DNA of 6,203 bases from Coriobacteriales bacterium (lineage in GTDB: Bacteria > Actinomycetota > Coriobacteriia > Coriobacteriales > UBA8131). Position numbers and translations under genes: made by a program. This document shows, piece by piece, positions 6,068-6,203 of the stretch (within the stretch, counting starts at the first letter, position 1; every line of letters starts with the position of its first letter). Below the pieces are notes generated by a model. It did not search any database, was not told the origin of the DNA, and worked only from the letters and a program-made list of their open reading frames with translations. The DNA lies in assembly GCA_031263665.1 (NCBI GenBank), contig JAISFJ010000092.1, positions 1 to 6,203 of the forward strand, written 5' to 3'.

Positions 6068-6203
6068 TGTTGCCATCTCCTTCGCGCAAAGTGTTTGGAA
6101 CAATCACTTATCACATCGGCATCGGCGGCGACGGTATCGGTTGCGCTCCCGCCTGTATCGGTTGCGCCACCACCTGCGCCCACCGTGTTCAGGCTCGAAT
6201 CCA
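6064..6203 (-). CDS. 3' end of an upstream ORF, possibly the cognate sigma factor (partial)
   Basis: On the minus strand an open frame enters from the right edge and runs 45 codons to TGA at 6066-6064, overlapping the GTG of the next gene as GTGA. This 4-base overlap is typical of co-translated operon partners such as sigma and anti-sigma genes. The visible C-terminus is low-complexity: a Gly/Ala/Thr/Asp stretch with a seven-residue repeat (GATDTGG, SATDTVA), then an ending SKHFAQRRWQQ. No sigma-factor domain lies within the window, so the identity is inferred from the downstream gene only. A neighbouring frame is also open to a TGA near 6107, but it is implausibly Arg-rich. Confidence 0.45.
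   Translation of the reverse strand, partial: DSSLNTVGAGGGATDTGGSATDTVAADADVISDCSKHFARRRWQQ
6134..6167. repeat. Two copies of a 13-bp direct repeat at 21-bp period
   Basis: GTATCGGTTGCGC occurs at 6134-6146 and again at 6155-6167. The 21-base period equals seven codons, and in the minus-strand open frame both copies read as (G/S)ATDT. The repeat preserves the frame, consistent with a slippage-prone linker at the end of the upstream protein. Confidence 0.7.

Noticed and set aside
6068..6103. TTG at 6103 as start of the anti-sigma-like gene
   Set aside because: It lacks a ribosome-binding sequence, and its first codons contain the AAAGGAG that serves the GTG at 6067.
1..6203. Search for tRNA, rRNA, CRISPR arrays, transposases and long terminal repeats
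   Set aside because: Nothing with the expected structure or repeats was seen on either strand by reading.

Overview
The window looks like chromosomal DNA of a high-GC anaerobic actinobacterium, most likely class Coriobacteriia (Eggerthellaceae or a relative). The main clue is a Tat-exported, lipoprotein-type flavoprotein of the fumarate-reductase family, divergent from a multi-spanning membrane protein that looks like the start of a membrane-anchored LuxR-type regulator. This arrangement is heavily duplicated in those gut bacteria. The taxonomic call is an inference from gene types; there is no rRNA or marker gene here.

Layout, left to right. (1) 1-509, minus: N-terminal 169 codons of a membrane protein, cut by the window edge. 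(2) 510-651: divergent control region with a 7-bp-arm inverted repeat (602-624) whose left arm also forms a perfect -35 box facing the membrane-protein gene. (3) 652-2253, plus: secreted FAD-dependent reductase-like protein. (4) 2262-2301: strong hairpin between convergent genes, probably a shared terminator. (5) 2339-3280, minus: zinc-dependent phospholipase C family protein with its full set of metal ligands. (6) 3281-3505: divergent control region holding a 29-codon leader ORF that overlaps the next gene by ATGA. (7) 3506-4735, plus: Atg22/UMF1-type major facilitator permease. (8) 4730-6067, minus: single-span membrane protein resembling DUF4179-type anti-sigma factors, overlapping the permease tail to tail by 6 bp. 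(9) 6064-6203, minus: the 3' end of an upstream ORF that overlaps the anti-sigma-like gene by GTGA and is probably its sigma-factor partner, mostly outside the window.

The window contains three apparently independent modules: a regulator/flavoprotein pair that may sense and reduce an unknown compound outside the membrane; a phospholipase-like gene divergent from a transporter; and a probable sigma/anti-sigma operon. No mobile element, CRISPR array, tRNA or rRNA was seen. The best leads are the flavoprotein, which appears to lack the residues that bind fumarate in characterised relatives, together with its operator-like palindrome, and the coupled leader ORF before the permease.
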